NCBI GenBank assembly: GCA_016928975.1
Contig: JAFGJR010000217.1
Coordinates: 1 to 14,754, forward strand
DNA length: 14,754 bases
Direction of reading: 5' to 3'
Source of the DNA: Sedimentisphaerales bacterium
Lineage (GTDB): Bacteria > Planctomycetota > Phycisphaerae > Sedimentisphaerales > SG8-4
Shown here: piece after piece, positions 14,145 to 14,754 of the stretch
How positions within the stretch are numbered: the first letter of the stretch is position 1
How the letters are laid out: the number at the start of each line of letters is the position of its first letter
Made by a program: the position numbers and the translations under genes
Notes under the pieces: generated by a model
Database searches by the model: none
What the model was told of the DNA's origin: nothing
What the model saw: only the letters and a program-made list of their open reading frames with translations

Positions 14145-14220
14145 CCTGTCCGCGCACGCGTAGAGACGCAAGATTTTGCGTCTCCACCCAGTCGAATAGA
14201 ACCTGTCTGCGCGGGCGTAA
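14145..14220. repeat. Direct repeats flanking a perfect 9-bp hairpin
   Basis: GAGACGCAA (14163-14171) pairs perfectly with TTGCGTCTC (14176-14184) around a GATT loop. On either side lie imperfect direct repeats: CCTGTCCGCGCACGCGTAG (14145-14163) and CCTGTCTGCGCGGGCGTAA (14202-14220), identical at 15 of 19 positions. GTAGAGACGC-type palindromes recur between genes in many bacterial genomes, so this is probably a dispersed repeat. It lies between two convergent genes and could also stop transcription from either side, although no T-run follows the stem. Confidence 0.6.
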
Positions 14221-14256
14221 GCATGGCACCCGGCATCGCGCCAAACGTCGTGGCAA

Positions 14257-14754
14257 TCAGTCGACCACCTGCTTCCAACTGCCGGACGACACCTTCATGC
14301 TCTCGACGTAGGTGTACCCGTTCGGCGGGCAGGCGAACAGGCTCGGGGTATACCCGATCGTATTGGTGCCGTCGACGGTCACCGCGCCGTTGCAGATGAC
14401 CGCACCGACGATGCGGGCGGTCTGCTCGAGCTTCAGCGTACCATCGACGTGGACGAGACCCTGGATCTCGTTCGGGTAGGAATCCGCCACGTCGGAGTCC
14501 CAGGCGCCGCCATAGGGGACCACGGCCGGGTTCAGGTTCTCCGCACACGTCGATTCCTTGCACTCCGTGGTGGCGCTGGTGTTCTTGATGACCAGGTTGC
14601 CGCTCACCAGCAGCGTGGGAAAGTCCGACCGGTAGTTGTGCATGAACACAGGCTCGTCCACGGTCACGGTCCTGGCGCCCGCCAGGACGACCAGCGTGCC
14701 CCAGATCCGGCACTTCTTGAGGGTCAGGTCGGAGCCGCCGGTGTTGATGACGTA
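14257..14754 (-). CDS. 3' part of a beta-rich surface or pilin-associated protein (5' end outside window)
   Basis: The minus-strand frame is open from the window edge to a TGA at 14259-14257. It therefore codes for at least 165 C-terminal residues of a protein whose start is not in the window; an internal GTG at 14667 should not be taken as the start. The sequence shows short strand-turn repeats rich in Val, Gly and Thr: LTLKKCRIWGTLVVLAGARTVTV, LLVSGNLVIKN, IQGLVHVDGTLKLEQTARIVGAVICNGAVTVDG. This pattern is typical of a beta-helix or beta-solenoid. Four further Cys residues (two in ECKESTC, one in VICNG, one in FACPP) suggest an extracytoplasmic location. It resembles C-terminal regions of planctomycete proteins with a PilX- or pseudopilin-type N-terminus, but that N-terminus would be outside the window, so this assignment is tentative. 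Confidence 0.7.
   Translation of the reverse strand, partial: YVINTGGSDLTLKKCRIWGTLVVLAGARTVTVDEPVFMHNYRSDFPTLLVSGNLVIKNTSATTECKESTCAENLNPAVVPYGGAWDSDVADSYPNEIQGLVHVDGTLKLEQTARIVGAVICNGAVTVDGTNTIGYTPSLFACPPNGYTYVESMKVSSGSWKQVVD

Noticed and set aside
12522..14171. 549-residue minus-strand open frame opposite the VIT-VWA gene
   Set aside because: No motif and strongly biased composition. The plus frame has VIT and an intact VWA metal site.
1..14754. CRISPR array, tRNA or rRNA genes
   Set aside because: No regularly spaced repeats of CRISPR type, no tRNA-like cloverleaf ends and no rRNA-like conserved blocks were seen by eye on either strand.

Overview
The window reads as an ordinary, chromosome-like stretch of a high-GC bacterium, most likely a planctomycete (Phycisphaerae/Sedimentisphaerales-like). 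The basis is family resemblance only: a secreted protein with three copies of a WWGS/WGWKT-type domain that I associate with planctomycetes, a divergent DusB-type enzyme, a VIT-VWA surface protein, and a short GATTT-rich heptamer repeat. There is no rRNA, tRNA or CRISPR array, and no integrase or transposase, so the taxonomic call is an inference.

Layout. Positions 1-100 hold a perfect 20-bp inverted repeat, possibly a miniature mobile or REP-like element cut by the window edge. A LarA-family nickel racemase (291-1577, +) follows. Next come ilvC (1844-2848, +), with a possible leader ORF upstream, and a lipoprotein gene (2899-3735, +) that probably shares its transcript. A solitary 1277-residue single-chain restriction-modification enzyme (3932-7765, +) has its own promoter candidate. 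It converges on a secreted triple-domain protein (7856-10090, -), which has a near-consensus promoter and a structured 5' leader. Upstream of that, on the same strand, is a tRNA-dihydrouridine synthase (10261-11262, -). About 500 bp of apparently non-coding DNA with a REP-like palindrome precedes a secreted VIT-VWA protein (11766-14135, +). The right edge holds the 3' end of a Gly/Val-rich, beta-structured protein on the minus strand (14257-14754), probably a pilin-associated or surface protein.

The genes do not form one obvious pathway. The window mixes metabolism (LarA, IlvC), tRNA modification (Dus), envelope or secreted proteins (lipoprotein, triple-domain protein, VIT-VWA, partial C-terminal protein) and one defence gene. 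I found no convincing new multi-gene system. The best leads are: an IlvC cofactor loop that looks NADH-type rather than NADPH-type; a possible branched-chain-residue leader ORF whose stop codon abuts the ilvC ribosome binding site; an apparently complete one-gene restriction-modification enzyme; a compound hairpin in the leader of the triple-domain gene; and several dispersed-repeat-like palindromes between genes.

All calls come from reading the sequence. No database search or folding computation was run.
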